Shown here: piece by piece, positions 1 through 9,296 of the stretch
How positions within the stretch are numbered: position 1 is the stretch's first letter
Layout of the letters: the number at the start of each line of letters is the position of its first letter
From: Rhizobiales bacterium SYSU XM002
GTDB taxonomy: Bacteria > Pseudomonadota > Alphaproteobacteria > Rhizobiales > Beijerinckiaceae
Length of the DNA stretch: 64,000 nucleotides
Direction: 5' to 3'
NCBI GenBank assembly: GCA_009846685.1
Contig: VWVY01000006.1
Location: 62,001-126,000 of the forward strand
Notes under the pieces: model-generated
Told to the model about the DNA's origin: nothing
The model's database searches: none
Seen by the model: the letters and a program-made list of their open reading frames with translations, nothing else
Program-made: the position numbers and the translations under genes

Positions 1-1217
1 CATTGCGAAAGAAAGGCCTGCCTGTCCATGCCGACCGGCTGCGAGATATTATAATGGATGTTTCCATCGCCAATATGGCCGAAATCGCAGACCCGACAGC
101 CCGGCATGAAGGCGCGGCAGGCATCGCCCGTCTCGGCAAGGAAATCGGTGACGCGGCTGATCGGCACTGAAACATCGTGCTTGATCGACCCGCCCTCGAA
201 ATGCTGGCACTCGGAAAGAAGCTCGCGCAACCGCCAGAAATCGCGAGCCTGCGCCTCGCTTGTCGCCAGTGCAGCATCCTCAACGATATCATTCTCCATT
301 GCCGGCTCCAGAACAGAGAGCAGGAGTTCATCGAGCGGAGCATCCGCTTCCGGCGACGTCATCTCGACGAGGGCATAGGAAGCATGCGTTCCGGTGAGCG
401 GATCACGCGTATTCTGGCCGTGCTTGAGCACGATTTCAAGCCCGAAGCGCGGCATGATCTCGAACGCTGTCAGCCGTTCCCCCGCGATCTCACGGAGCGA
501 ACCGAACAACTTCACGATCATCTCCGGCGACGAGGTGCCGATGAAGGCCGTCGTCCGCGTCTTCGGCAACGGAAACAACTTCAGCACTGCGGCCGTCACG
601 ATACCGAGCGTGCCTTCCGAACCGATGAAAAGATGTTTGAGGTCGTAGCCGGCATTGTCTTTCCTGAGCCCGGAAAGTCCGCCAAAAATGCGCCCATCCG
701 GCAGCACGGCTTCGATGCCGAGCACCAGATCGCGCATGTTGCCGTAGCGCAGCACACCCGTGCCACCGGCATTGGTTGCGATATTACCGCCGACGGTGCA
801 GGAGCCTTCCGAACCGAGGGAAAGCGGGAACAGGAAACCCGCTTCGCGTGCCGCCTGCTGCACCTCCTGCAGAACGACACCCGCTTCGACGGTCATGGTC
901 GCGTTTGCAGGATCGATCACGCGGATGGTCCGCAATCGCGTGAGTGAAATGACAACGCCGCCAAACGGGACGCCCCCGCCGGTGAGGCCGGTATTCCCCC
1001 CCAATGCAACAACTGGCACACCATGCCGTTGTGCGAGTTGCATCAGACCTGCCACCTCCGCCACATTGCCGGGTCGCAGCACCGCATCGGCGCGTCCACG
1101 ATGGAGCTTCCGCGTTTCGATGAGGAAAGGTTCGATCGCTGCGGCATCTATGAGGATATTCGCAGCCCCGATCATTTTGCGCGCTTCCTCGATGAAAGCC
1201 GATGAACCTTCCGGCAT
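1..1217 (-). CDS. FAD-binding oxidase, GlcD/D-2-hydroxyacid dehydrogenase type (3' end cut)
   Basis: Reading the minus strand from the ATG at 1217 gives 405 residues with no stop before the window edge, so the C-terminus (normally about 60-70 more residues) is missing. The PCMH-type FAD-binding loop GGNTGLTGGG lies near residues 73-82. A second flavin-contact stretch, LGSEGSCTVGGNIATNAGG, lies near 134-152. The late motif CDFGHIGDGNIHYN near residue 390 carries the metal/substrate histidines of the GlcD, D-lactate dehydrogenase and D-2-hydroxyglutarate dehydrogenase family. Such enzymes oxidise a 2-hydroxyacid to a 2-oxoacid and pass electrons to a quinone or flavoprotein. The exact substrate cannot be told. 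GGGAG just upstream supports the start. The gene diverges from the quinone oxidoreductase. Confidence 0.9.
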   Translation of the reverse strand, partial: MPEGSSAFIEEARKMIGAANILIDAAAIEPFLIETRKLHRGRADAVLRPGNVAEVAGLMQLAQRHGVPVVALGGNTGLTGGGVPFGGVVISLTRLRTIRVIDPANATMTVEAGVVLQEVQQAAREAGFLFPLSLGSEGSCTVGGNIATNAGGTGVLRYGNMRDLVLGIEAVLPDGRIFGGLSGLRKDNAGYDLKHLFIGSEGTLGIVTAAVLKLFPLPKTRTTAFIGTSSPEMIVKLFGSLREIAGERLTAFEIMPRFGLEIVLKHGQNTRDPLTGTHASYALVEMTSPEADAPLDELLLSVLEPAMENDIVEDAALATSEAQARDFWRLRELLSECQHFEGGSIKHDVSVPISRVTDFLAETGDACRAFMPGCRVCDFGHIGDGNIHYNISQPVGMDRQAFLSQ

Positions 1218-1306
1218 GGCCGCTCCCGCAAGTGTTTGACCCCTTGCGCTGGGGCTCCTATGCAGAAGGCCAGCGCATTGCGCCAACCTATGTGATCGGT
1301 AGCCCC

Positions 1307-2326
1307 ATGAGCAACCTTCCCAAAAGCGAACTCCCCCAGACCATGCGACAGATCCGTTTCGCCAGACCCGGCGGCCCGGAGGTGATTGCACTCGAAACGG
1401 CGCCGCTTCCGGTGCCCGGCAATGGGCAGGTTCTCGTCAAGGTCGCCTTTGCCGGTGTCAATCGCCCGGATTGCATCCAGCGAACCGGCGCCTATCCGCC
1501 CCCGCCGGGCGCGCCGGATATTCCGGGGCTGGAGGTCGCGGGCACCATCGTTGCACTAGGGCCGGAATGCGGTGATCTCGCGCTTGGTGGCACCGTGACA
1601 GCCCTGGTCGCCGGCGGCGGATATGCCGAATTTTGCCTCGTGGACGCACCGCTCGCCATGCCGGTTCCGGAAGGTCTATCGCTACTCGATGCCGCAGCGC
1701 TGCCGGAGAACGTTCTCACGGTCTATGACAACATCATCACGCGCGGACGCCTCGCGAAGGGCGAGACCTTTCTCGTCCACGGCGGTTCGAGCGGCATCGG
1801 CTCGATCGCGATCCAGATGGCGAAGGCTTGGGGCGCGCGTGTCATCACCTCGGCACGCGGCGAGGAGAAGGGGGTCTTCTGCCGCGAGCTCGGCGCCGAT
1901 GTCGTGATCGATTACGGCAGCCAGGATTTCGTCAGCGCTGTCCTCGACGCAACCGGCAAGCGTGGCGTCGATGTCATTCTCGACATGGTCGGCGGCGACT
2001 ACATCCCGCGCAATCTGCGTTGTCTCGCGCTCGACGGACGACTCGTGCAGATTGCCTTCCTGCGCGGCTCGAAGGTCGAGGTTGATTTCCGGCATCTGAT
2101 GGTCAAGCGTCTGACCTTCACAGGCTCGACCCTACGCCCGCGCACGCTCGACCAGAAGGCTGCTATCGTCGAGGCCGTGAAGCGCGATATCTGGCCGTTG
2201 GTTGTATCAGGCGCGATCCGCCCCCGCATCGACACCGTTTTTCCGCTCGCGAAAACCCGTGAGGCGCACGAGCGCATGGAAGCGAGCCACCATCGCGGCA
2301 AGATCATGCTCGATCTGGGTGCCTGA
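1307..2326 (+). CDS. NAD(P)H-quinone oxidoreductase, PIG3/zinc-free MDR family
   Basis: This is a 339-residue medium-chain reductase of the zeta-crystallin/PIG3 type. The N-terminal GroES-like domain contains the family stretch GVNRPDCIQRTGAYPPPPGA, and the Rossmann domain contains HGGSSGIGS near residue 153. No structural or catalytic zinc cysteines are seen, as expected for this branch, which reduces quinones or enoyl-type substrates with NADPH. An open frame continues upstream to 1202, but that start would lie inside the divergent oxidase gene. The Met at 1307 gives the usual family length, and the Met at 1343 is an alternative. Cellular substrate unknown. Confidence 0.9.
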   Translation: MSNLPKSELPQTMRQIRFARPGGPEVIALETAPLPVPGNGQVLVKVAFAGVNRPDCIQRTGAYPPPPGAPDIPGLEVAGTIVALGPECGDLALGGTVTALVAGGGYAEFCLVDAPLAMPVPEGLSLLDAAALPENVLTVYDNIITRGRLAKGETFLVHGGSSGIGSIAIQMAKAWGARVITSARGEEKGVFCRELGADVVIDYGSQDFVSAVLDATGKRGVDVILDMVGGDYIPRNLRCLALDGRLVQIAFLRGSKVEVDFRHLMVKRLTFTGSTLRPRTLDQKAAIVEAVKRDIWPLVVSGAIRPRIDTVFPLAKTREAHERMEASHHRGKIMLDLGA

Positions 2327-2330
2327 AACC

Positions 2331-2588
2331 CTATCGCAGGCGCCGTCCCGGTACGATGACGGTCACTGCTTCGCGTGGCGCGTATGGAACGCGGGTGATT
2401 GTCGGCCGGGGACGCCCGCCAACCGCCCCCCGGAGAGCGCCGGCTACAGTGCGCTCGTGGTCGACAAGTTCGCCGAGTGTCGGCGACGACGGATCGGGGT
2501 CGATCGCAAATCCGGATGCCTGTGCAGCATCGGCCGCAGCAATCAGGACGGCAAGAGCGGTCCATGCGGAAAGAGAAGCCTTGGTCAT
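2331..2588 (-). CDS. Small exported hypothetical protein
   Basis: An 85-residue protein starting MTKASLSAWTALAVLIAAAD, which looks like a Sec signal peptide with a likely cleavage after an A-x-A motif near residue 23. The mature part is short, Arg/Pro-rich toward the end (GGRPRP, PGRRLR), and has no recognised domain. It lies tail to tail with the quinone oxidoreductase, 4 bp apart. I do not recognise a function. The ATG at 2588 was preferred over an ATG five codons upstream because it starts the signal peptide cleanly. Coding status is plausible but not certain. Confidence 0.5.
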   Translation of the reverse strand: MTKASLSAWTALAVLIAAADAAQASGFAIDPDPSSPTLGELVDHERTVAGALRGAVGGRPRPTITRVPYAPREAVTVIVPGRRLR

Positions 2589-2675
2589 CACGCAACTCGG
2601 CAAGGTTCATCCGGCTAACGGCCTACAGGGCCGCAACAAGAGAATACGCGGGAAATGTTGCGAATTGCTGAGCGT

Positions 2676-3377
2676 TCACTCGTCTTCGTGCAGGCCGCGC
2701 GCAACGAGCGGATGCTGCAAGACTTCCTCGCGCGTCGGATAATGGCTGAGGAGACCGAACTTCTCCGCCAGTTGAACAAGCGAGGCGCGGCTGCCAGCCC
2801 CGGTCTTCCGCCGGATATGCAGGCGATGGGTCTCGACTGTCCGGACGCTCAACGCCAACCGCCGGGCGATATCCTTGTTGCTCATGTTAAGCGCGATATA
2901 GCAGAGAATCTCCTGTTCGCGCGGCGTCAGTGTCAACAGGGAAAGGTCGCGCGTCTTGTCGCGCTGACCGTCGAACAGGCTCGCCAGAAGCGGAAGCGAA
3001 ACATAGCCGCCGCCAGCCAGAACCGTCTCGACCGCGGTCCGCAATTCGGCCCTGCGGACGTTCATCTGGACAAATCCGGCCGCTCCCGCAGCAGCCCATT
3101 CAGACAAGTCGGTCAAATTCGCGAGGGCGAGAAACTTGATCAAGGGTGTGTCCCCGCCAATTGTCGGCTTCTCCCCATCGCGGGAAAGAGAAGCAGGCAC
3201 CGACGTTCCGGGCCCCATCGCGATCAATAGGTAATCCGCAGCATCGCCTAGCGGTCGATTGACATCGATAACGGCGACATCTGCACCGGGTACAGCCTGC
3301 CGCAGCAACCCGACAAGCATCCGGCTTGTAGCAGGATCAGGTTCCAGAACCCCTACTATTGAACGGACTTCAGCCAT
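2676..3377 (-). CDS. LuxR-family transcriptional regulator with degenerate receiver-like N-terminus
   Basis: A 233-residue protein. Its C-terminal part (about residues 150-215) is a LuxR/NarL helix-turn-helix: LTPREQEILCYIALNMSNKD followed by IARRLALSVRTVETHRLHI. The N-terminal 120 residues have the size and beta-alpha pattern of a response-regulator receiver (VGVLEPDPATSRMLVGLLRQ), but the usual phospho-acceptor aspartate strand is not evident (YLLIAMGPG at that place). It may therefore act without phosphorylation. A strong GGAGGGG lies 5 nt before the ATG. There is no adjacent histidine kinase and the target genes are unknown. Confidence 0.85.
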   Translation of the reverse strand: MAEVRSIVGVLEPDPATSRMLVGLLRQAVPGADVAVIDVNRPLGDAADYLLIAMGPGTSVPASLSRDGEKPTIGGDTPLIKFLALANLTDLSEWAAAGAAGFVQMNVRRAELRTAVETVLAGGGYVSLPLLASLFDGQRDKTRDLSLLTLTPREQEILCYIALNMSNKDIARRLALSVRTVETHRLHIRRKTGAGSRASLVQLAEKFGLLSHYPTREEVLQHPLVARGLHEDE

Positions 3378-3721
3378 TCCATCCCCTCCGGCCGCTTGCC
3401 CGAGAGACGGGAGAATCCGGCGACGCGACCAGCCCCGAGAAAGAAATGCTGGTGCGGGGCAATAGCCACGGCACCCTCATCGAGTTCGATCAAACGTCTT
3501 GCCAGGACTTCTGTCTCTCGGTCAGCGTGGTCGGGACAATTTCTGTGCCAAGACATCGATTCCGTGTCGACTTCCTAAATCTGGCAAGTTTTTCTTAATT
3601 ATTAGAACATGTTGATGCCTGAAAGGCGATGAGAACGCCTGTGCGAATTTGCAAATTGTTTTCCGTAATGAAACAAGTTGTTCCAGATTGCGACGTCCAC
3701 GGATCCCTCGGGCCATAAACC
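3378..3721. promoter_or_regulatory. Divergent intergenic region between LuxR regulator and HAD phosphatase
   Basis: This 344-bp gap separates two divergently transcribed genes, so it should carry both promoters. The part at 3580-3615 is clearly AT-rich against the genome background (a run of T then TTAATTATTAGAA). I found no convincing -35/-10 pair, no RNA gene, and no open frame with coding character; the short frames present look like chance. Confidence 0.4.
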
Positions 3722-4327
3722 ATGCCGCAGCATCTCGTCTTCGATATCGGCAATGTCCTTATCCGTTGGGATCAGGACATTCCCTTCCGTGCCCTCATCC
3801 CGGACGACGAAATGCGCGCCGCCTTTTTCCGGGACATCCTTCCGCCGACGTGGAATCTCGAACAGGACCGAGGCCGATCCTGGACAGAAGCAGAGGCGGA
3901 GAGGATCGCGCTTTTTCCCGATTACACTGACCTGATCCGGGCCTATCGTGCGCGCTGGCATGAGATGGTGCCCGATGCGATCGAGGAAAACCTCGCCGTC
4001 CTCCGCGATGCACAGCGAGCCGGCATCCGGTGTTTCGCGATCACCAATTTCGCGGCCGATACCTTCGCCGAGACGAAGGAGCGCTTCCCTTTCCTCAAGA
4101 GTTTCGAGGGAACGGTCGTCTCCGCGCACGAGCGGTTGCTCAAGCCGGACCCGGCCATTTTCCGCCTGTTCGCCGAACGATACGCCGTCGCACCCGCAGA
4201 ATGCCTCTTCATCGACGACAGTGCGAAGAACGTGGCTGCTGCTGCCACGCTCGGGTTCGCGACCGTGCATGTGACGTCGGAAACGGATCTGCGCCGCGAG
4301 GTCGCGGCGCGAGGGTTTGCACTCTAA
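3722..4327 (+). CDS. HAD-superfamily phosphatase (YihX-like)
   Basis: A 201-residue cytosolic HAD hydrolase. Motif I is FDIGNVLIRWD (nucleophile Asp8; the usual second Asp is replaced by Gly as in YihX-type enzymes). Motif II is the Thr of AITNF (residue 108), motif III is Lys141 in LLKPDP, and motif IV is FIDDS at 163-167. The alpha-helical cap sits between residues 18 and 90. Enzymes of this group dephosphorylate sugar phosphates or dehalogenate; the substrate cannot be read from sequence. The Shine-Dalgarno sequence is weak, but the start is fixed by motif I being eight residues in. The gene ends 3 bp from the phosphomannomutase stop (tail to tail). Confidence 0.9.
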   Translation: MPQHLVFDIGNVLIRWDQDIPFRALIPDDEMRAAFFRDILPPTWNLEQDRGRSWTEAEAERIALFPDYTDLIRAYRARWHEMVPDAIEENLAVLRDAQRAGIRCFAITNFAADTFAETKERFPFLKSFEGTVVSAHERLLKPDPAIFRLFAERYAVAPAECLFIDDSAKNVAAAATLGFATVHVTSETDLRREVAARGFAL

Positions 4328-4330
4328 GCC

Positions 4331-5857
4331 TTAGATCGTCTGGTTGTAGGCGCCCACTTCCGGGTTCTCGCGCAGGATCGCATCGACGGCCTTGAACATC
4401 TCGCGCATCCGCGCTTCCGACACCGGACTCTCGACGACCACGACCAGTTCGGGCTTGTTGGAAGAGGCGCGCACGAGACCCCATGTGCCATCCTCAGCCG
4501 TCACGCGCACACCGTTGACGGTGACGACATCGCGGATCTTCTGGCCGGTGATCGTCTCGCCCTTGGCGGCCATGCCCTCGATGCGTTTCACGACACGCGC
4601 GACGACCTCGTATTTGATCTCGTCGTCGCAATGGGGCGACATCGTCGGCGAGCCCCACGTCTTGGGCAGGTCGCGATAGAGATCGGCCATCGACTTGGCG
4701 GGCGCGCGGTCGAGCATGTCGAGCACCGCGATCGCCGTGACGATGCCGTCATCGTATCCCTTGCCGACTGGGGCGTTGAAGAAGAAATGGCCGCTCTTCT
4801 CGAAACCGGCGAGCGCGTTGAGCGCGGTTACGCGCTTCTTGATATGCGAGTGGCCGGTCTTCCAGTAGTCGGCCTTCGCGCCGAGGCGATGCAATTCCGG
4901 ATCGGTCGCGAAAAGGCCGGTCGATTTCACATCGACGACGAAGGTGGAGTTGGGGTGCAGCTTCGAGAGGTCGCGCGCCAGCATCACGCCGATCTTGTCA
5001 GCGAAGATCTCGTTGCCCTCGTTGTCGACAACGCCGCAACGGTCGCCGTCGCCGTCGAAGCCGAGGCCGACATCAGCGCCATGCTCCTTCACAGCATGGG
5101 CGATGGCATGGAGCATTTCCATGTCCTCGGGGTTCGGGTTGTAGCGCGGGAAGGTGTGATCGAGCTTCACATCGAGCGGGATCACCTCGCAGCCGAGCGC
5201 TTCGAGAATCTGCGGCGCGAAGGCCCCGGCGGTGCCGTTGCCGCAGGCTGCGACAACCTTCAACTTGCGCTTGAGTTTCGGGCGCGTGGTGAGGTCCTTG
5301 TAGTAGAGGTCGTAGAGGTTATCGACGAAGGTGTAGCTACCGCCGCCATCGAGCGCGAAATCGCCACCAAGAACGATCTCCTTGAGGCGGTTCATCTCCT
5401 CCGGCCCGAAGGTCACCGGCCGCTGGCATCCCATCTTCACGCCTGTCCAGCCGTTGTCGTTGTGCGAAGCGGTCACCATCGCCACCGCAGGCACGTCGAG
5501 CGCGAACTGGGCGAAATAGGCCATCGGCGAGAGCGCGAGGCCGATATCGACAACCTTGCAGCCGGAGGCCATCAACCCGGCGATCAGCGCGAGCTTGATG
5601 GAGGCGGAATAGCCGCGGAAATCATGGCCGACGACGATGCGCCGCTCAACGCCACGCTCCTTGAGATAGCTGCCGATCCCCATGCCGAGCGCCTGGATAC
5701 CCATCAGGTTGATTTCCGGCGCCTTGTCCGACGCGGGGTGCCCGAACCACCAGCGTGCATCGTATTCGCGGAAGCCGGTCGGCTTGACGAGCGGTGTGGA
5801 TTCGAACTCGCGGGTATTCGGCACGATGGCGGTCTGCGGCTTGGGGAAGGTGGGCAT
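4331..5857 (-). CDS. Phosphomannomutase/phosphoglucomutase
   Basis: A 508-residue alpha-D-phosphohexomutase. The phosphoserine loop is TASHN (Ser131), the Mg-binding loop is GFDGDGDR (Asp268, 270, 272), the sugar-binding loop is FEKSGHFFF near residue 355, and the C-terminal phosphate-binding loop is RASSNKPEL. The sugar loop differs from the common GEMSGH by having FEKSGH. The enzyme interconverts mannose-6-P and mannose-1-P (and probably glucose phosphates), feeding exopolysaccharide and LPS sugars. It is longer than the approximately 460-residue AlgC because of an N-terminal extension of about 25 residues. It appears monocistronic. Confidence 0.93.
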   Translation of the reverse strand: MPTFPKPQTAIVPNTREFESTPLVKPTGFREYDARWWFGHPASDKAPEINLMGIQALGMGIGSYLKERGVERRIVVGHDFRGYSASIKLALIAGLMASGCKVVDIGLALSPMAYFAQFALDVPAVAMVTASHNDNGWTGVKMGCQRPVTFGPEEMNRLKEIVLGGDFALDGGGSYTFVDNLYDLYYKDLTTRPKLKRKLKVVAACGNGTAGAFAPQILEALGCEVIPLDVKLDHTFPRYNPNPEDMEMLHAIAHAVKEHGADVGLGFDGDGDRCGVVDNEGNEIFADKIGVMLARDLSKLHPNSTFVVDVKSTGLFATDPELHRLGAKADYWKTGHSHIKKRVTALNALAGFEKSGHFFFNAPVGKGYDDGIVTAIAVLDMLDRAPAKSMADLYRDLPKTWGSPTMSPHCDDEIKYEVVARVVKRIEGMAAKGETITGQKIRDVVTVNGVRVTAEDGTWGLVRASSNKPELVVVVESPVSEARMREMFKAVDAILRENPEVGAYNQTI

Positions 5858-5937
5858 GAAAGATCATCCGGTTGGGTTGGACGAGCGCTCATAGGCGAAA
5901 ACCGATGAACGGCGACGTAACAGGAAGGCAGAAACAG

Positions 5938-6447
5938 CTAGCGTCGGAGAACCAGAGTGTTGCCGTTCATCTCGAAGCTCGCGAGGCGCTTGAGGAAACT
6001 CATGCCGAGCAGTGTGTGGTTGAGCGCGCCGGGTGGCATCACCATTACCTCGACGTCGCGAACCTCGATCGATTGCAGCCTGAGCGAAGGTGCGCGCGCC
6101 CTTGCTGCGCGCACCACCCCGTTCGCAGTGTTCACAGGGATCGAGAAGTCCCCGCGCGAAGGGTTGATCCCGACCTTGCGCGCGTCCTCCGACGACATCG
6201 CGACCAGCGACGCGCCGGTATCGACAAGGGCCGACACGAACTGATTGTTGATCTGAATGTCGGTGACAAAATGTCCACGCCTGTCGGCCTTGAGGGCAAC
6301 GAGACGCGGAGAGGTTGTCGACGCCGCAGCACTTGCGGATACGGTTGGGTTCGATGGCGGCTCTGCGCCGAACCAGTTGGCCAGCGAGGTACCCAGCAGC
6401 GCCGTGGCTCCCACGAGACCCAGTCCTAAAATCAGGATACGTAACAT
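5938..6447 (-). CDS. Membrane-anchored retropepsin-like aspartic protease (TIGR02281 type)
   Basis: A 169-residue protein with an N-terminal hydrophobic anchor (residues 4-24, MLRILILGLGLVGATALLG), an Ala/Ser/Thr-rich linker, and a single retropepsin-like domain with the catalytic triplet DTGAS at residues 76-80. The flap and dimer segments follow the clan AA pattern, with NHTLLGMSFLKRLASFE near the end. Family members are periplasm-facing homodimeric aspartic proteases common in alphaproteobacteria with poorly known substrates. GAGGTGG before the ATG at 6447 decides the start; an open frame continues 18 codons upstream but adds no recognisable sequence. Confidence 0.9.
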   Translation of the reverse strand: MLRILILGLGLVGATALLGTSLANWFGAEPPSNPTVSASAAASTTSPRLVALKADRRGHFVTDIQINNQFVSALVDTGASLVAMSSEDARKVGINPSRGDFSIPVNTANGVVRAARARAPSLRLQSIEVRDVEVMVMPPGALNHTLLGMSFLKRLASFEMNGNTLVLRR

Positions 6448-6546
6448 CTCTACCACCTCGCGCCGATCGTCGGCATCACCGGGGCCAAAGGCACAAGGCA
6501 TACCTTGTGGCAGGAATGCTTTAAGATGTTCAAAAGCGCGCAGCGT

Positions 6547-8157
6547 TTACCGCTCGAACGCAGCCGCGAAAAGCTCCTGCGTATAGTCCGTTTTCGGCGC
6601 GCGGAAGATTTCGATCGACGCCCCCTCCTCCACCACCTGTCCGTTGCGCATGACAATGACGTGGCTTGCGAGCGCGCGGACGACCTTAAGATCGTGGCTG
6701 ATGAAGAGATAGGCGAGATTGCGCTTCGTTTGCAGATCGCGCAGCAGATCGACGATCTGCGCCTGCACGCTCATGTCGAGAGCGGAAGTGGGTTCGTCCA
6801 GCACGACGAATTTCGGATCAAGCGCCATTGCTCGGGCAATGGCAATGCGCTGGCGCTGACCGCCGGAAAATTCGTGGGGGTAGCGGTCCATCGCCGCCGG
6901 ATCGAGCCCGACATCATGAAGCGCCTTGGCGACGATCTCGCGCGCTGCCTCGATCTTCAACGCCGGCATCTGGATATAAAGCCCTTCTGCAACGATCTCG
7001 GCGACGCTCATGCGCGGCGATAGCGAGCCATAGGGGTCCTGGAAGACGATCTGCATATCCTTGCGCATCGGCCTGAGCGCCTTGCGGTCGAGTGTCTCGA
7101 CATGGCGACCGAGAACAACGATGGGTCCATCCGACGCGATCAACCGAAGGATCGCCTGCCCAAGCGTCGTCTTGCCCGAGCCGGATTCGCCCACAACCCC
7201 CAATGTTTCGCCCGCGCGGATTCTCAGCGAAATGCCGTCCACGGCCTTAACATGGCCGGTGACGCGCTTGAACACGCCGCTGCGGATCGGGAAATGGACC
7301 TTGAGGTTATCGACAGCGACGATGGTCTCCGCATCCGGGTGCGGCAGGGCCGGCTCACCTTTCGGCTCTGCCGCGAGCAGCATCTGCGTGTAGGCATGCT
7401 TCGGCGCGGCGAACACCTCTGCAACCGGCCCCTGCTCGACGATCTCACCCTCTTTCATGATGACGACGCGGTGGGCGATGCGCCGCACGATGCCGAGGTC
7501 ATGGGTGATGAAGAGCATCGCCATGCCTGCATCGCGCTGCAGATCGGCGAGCAGCTTGAGGATGCGGGCCTGCACCGTGACATCGAGCGCAGTTGTCGGT
7601 TCGTCCGCAATCAGGAGATCTGGCTCGTTGGCGAGCGCCATCGCGATCATCACACGCTGGCGCTGGCCGCCGGAAAGCTGGTGTGGATAGGCGCCGAGCC
7701 GGCTCTCCGGATCGCGGATGCCGACCTTGGTCAGAAGCTCGACGATCCGGGTGCGCGCAGCTTCACCCGACATGCCGCAATGCACGGAAAGAATCTCGCC
7801 GATCTGCCGCTCAATCGTGTGCAGCGGGTTGAGCGAAGTCATCGGCTCCTGAAAGACCATCGAGATCTTGTTGCCGCGCACCCGGCGCAGGGCAGTGTCA
7901 TCCGCCAAGAGCATATCCTGGCGTTCCGCGCCTTCGCCGAACTCGATCCGGCCGGAAGGATGAAACGCCGCGGGATAGTTGAGAAGCCGCACGATCGAAA
8001 GCGCCGAGACCGACTTCCCCGACCCCGATTCGCCGACCAACGCCACGGTCTCGCCGCGATTGACCGAGAACGTCACACCTTTGACGGCAATCGTCTCCTT
8101 GCCACCCTGACGGAAGCCAACGACGAGATTTTCGACGGAGAGAAGCGGCGCGCTCAT
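6547..8157 (-). CDS. yejF: Double-ATPase component of peptide/microcin-C-type ABC importer
   Basis: A 536-residue protein made of two fused ABC ATPase domains. The first has Walker A GESGSGKS at 42-49, the second GESGSGKT near residue 320, each followed by an LSGGQRQR or FSGGQRQR signature and a Walker B ([18 protein letters not shown]). Linked OppD-OppF-like ATPases of this size are typical of YejF. The start ATG overlaps the yejE stop by 4 bp, which indicates translational coupling. It powers import of oligopeptides (in enterobacteria also microcin C) by the neighbouring permeases. Confidence 0.93.
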   Translation of the reverse strand: MSAPLLSVENLVVGFRQGGKETIAVKGVTFSVNRGETVALVGESGSGKSVSALSIVRLLNYPAAFHPSGRIEFGEGAERQDMLLADDTALRRVRGNKISMVFQEPMTSLNPLHTIERQIGEILSVHCGMSGEAARTRIVELLTKVGIRDPESRLGAYPHQLSGGQRQRVMIAMALANEPDLLIADEPTTALDVTVQARILKLLADLQRDAGMAMLFITHDLGIVRRIAHRVVIMKEGEIVEQGPVAEVFAAPKHAYTQMLLAAEPKGEPALPHPDAETIVAVDNLKVHFPIRSGVFKRVTGHVKAVDGISLRIRAGETLGVVGESGSGKTTLGQAILRLIASDGPIVVLGRHVETLDRKALRPMRKDMQIVFQDPYGSLSPRMSVAEIVAEGLYIQMPALKIEAAREIVAKALHDVGLDPAAMDRYPHEFSGGQRQRIAIARAMALDPKFVVLDEPTSALDMSVQAQIVDLLRDLQTKRNLAYLFISHDLKVVRALASHVIVMRNGQVVEEGASIEIFRAPKTDYTQELFAAAFER

Positions 8158-9296
8158 GCGAAGCTCTTTCTCGGATCGAAGGCATCACGCACCGCCTCAC
8201 CGACGAAAATCAGCAGAGAGAGCATCGAGGCAATGACGACGAAGCCGGAAATGCCGAGCCACGGCGCCTGAAGGTTCGTCTTGCCCTGCTGGAGCAACTC
8301 ACCAAGCGAGGGCGAGCCCGGTGGCAGGCCAAAGCCAAGATAATCCAGAGAGGTCAGCGTCGTGATCGCGGCGTTGACGATGAAGGGCATGTAGGTGAGC
8401 GTCGCCACCATCGCGTTCGGCAACATGTGGCGGATCATGATCTGGCGGTCGTTTAGCCCCAGCGCACGCGCGGCCTTGACATATTCGAAATTGCGCGCCC
8501 GCAGGAACTCTGCGCGCACAATGCCGTCGAGCGTCGTCCATTTGAACAGGAGGACGATGAAAAGCAGCACGAAGAAGCTTGGCGTGATCACCGAAGAGAG
8601 GATGATCAGCAGATAGAGCATGGGCATTGAGGTCCAGATCTCGATCAGCCGCTGGCCGAACAGATCGATCTTGCCGCCATAGTAGCCCTGCACCGCCCCC
8701 GCAGCGATGCCGATCACCGAGGAAACGATCGACACGATCAATCCGAAGGCAACAGAGATGCGAAATCCATAAATCAGCCGCGCCGCAACGTCTCGTCCCC
8801 GGTCGTCTGTGCCGAGCCAGTTCCATTCGATATCCCGGCAACCGGTGCCGCCCGTCATCTGCGCGATCGGCGCGCATTGCGCATCAGTCAGCCGCCAGGT
8901 TGGCGGCGAAGGCGCCGGCACCGGCAGGTTGCGCTGCACCGTGCGATAGTGGAAGCGGATCGGCGGAAAAATCATGAAGCCATGCGCCCGGATCTCGTTG
9001 GCGATCACCGGCGCGCGATAATCGGTAACGGCAAGGAAGCCACCGAATTTCTCTTCCGGATAGTCCACCAGCACAGGGAACAGCCATTCACCCTTGTAGC
9101 GGGCGACGATCGGTCGGTCGTTGGCGATGAATTCAGCAAAAAGGCTGAGGACGAAAAGAACGGCAAAAATCCAGAACGACCAGTAGCCGCGCCGATTGGC
9201 CTTGAAATTGTCAAGCCGTCGCCGGTTGAGCGGTGAGAGCCGGATGAGGCGCCCCTTGCCCGGCAGTTGTGGCGCCGCAATACCCCCCTCAGACAT
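8154..9296 (-). CDS. yejE: ABC importer permease YejE
   Basis: A 380-residue inner-membrane permease. Transmembrane helix 1 ([20 protein letters not shown]) is followed by a periplasmic insert of roughly 110 residues, characteristic of YejE against ordinary DppC/OppC, and then the five-helix core. The EAA loop for ATPase contact is [20 protein letters not shown]. The stretch [19 protein letters not shown] just before the core is conserved in the OppC group. The start overlaps the yejB stop by 8 bp. Confidence 0.92.
   Translation of the reverse strand: MSEGGIAAPQLPGKGRLIRLSPLNRRRLDNFKANRRGYWSFWIFAVLFVLSLFAEFIANDRPIVARYKGEWLFPVLVDYPEEKFGGFLAVTDYRAPVIANEIRAHGFMIFPPIRFHYRTVQRNLPVPAPSPPTWRLTDAQCAPIAQMTGGTGCRDIEWNWLGTDDRGRDVAARLIYGFRISVAFGLIVSIVSSVIGIAAGAVQGYYGGKIDLFGQRLIEIWTSMPMLYLLIILSSVITPSFFVLLFIVLLFKWTTLDGIVRAEFLRARNFEYVKAARALGLNDRQIMIRHMLPNAMVATLTYMPFIVNAAITTLTSLDYLGFGLPPGSPSLGELLQQGKTNLQAPWLGISGFVVIASMLSLLIFVGEAVRDAFDPRKSFA

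Noticed and set aside
4631-5908. 425-codon plus-strand frame opposite phosphomannomutase
   Set aside because: Antisense shadow of a gene with intact catalytic motifs on the other strand.
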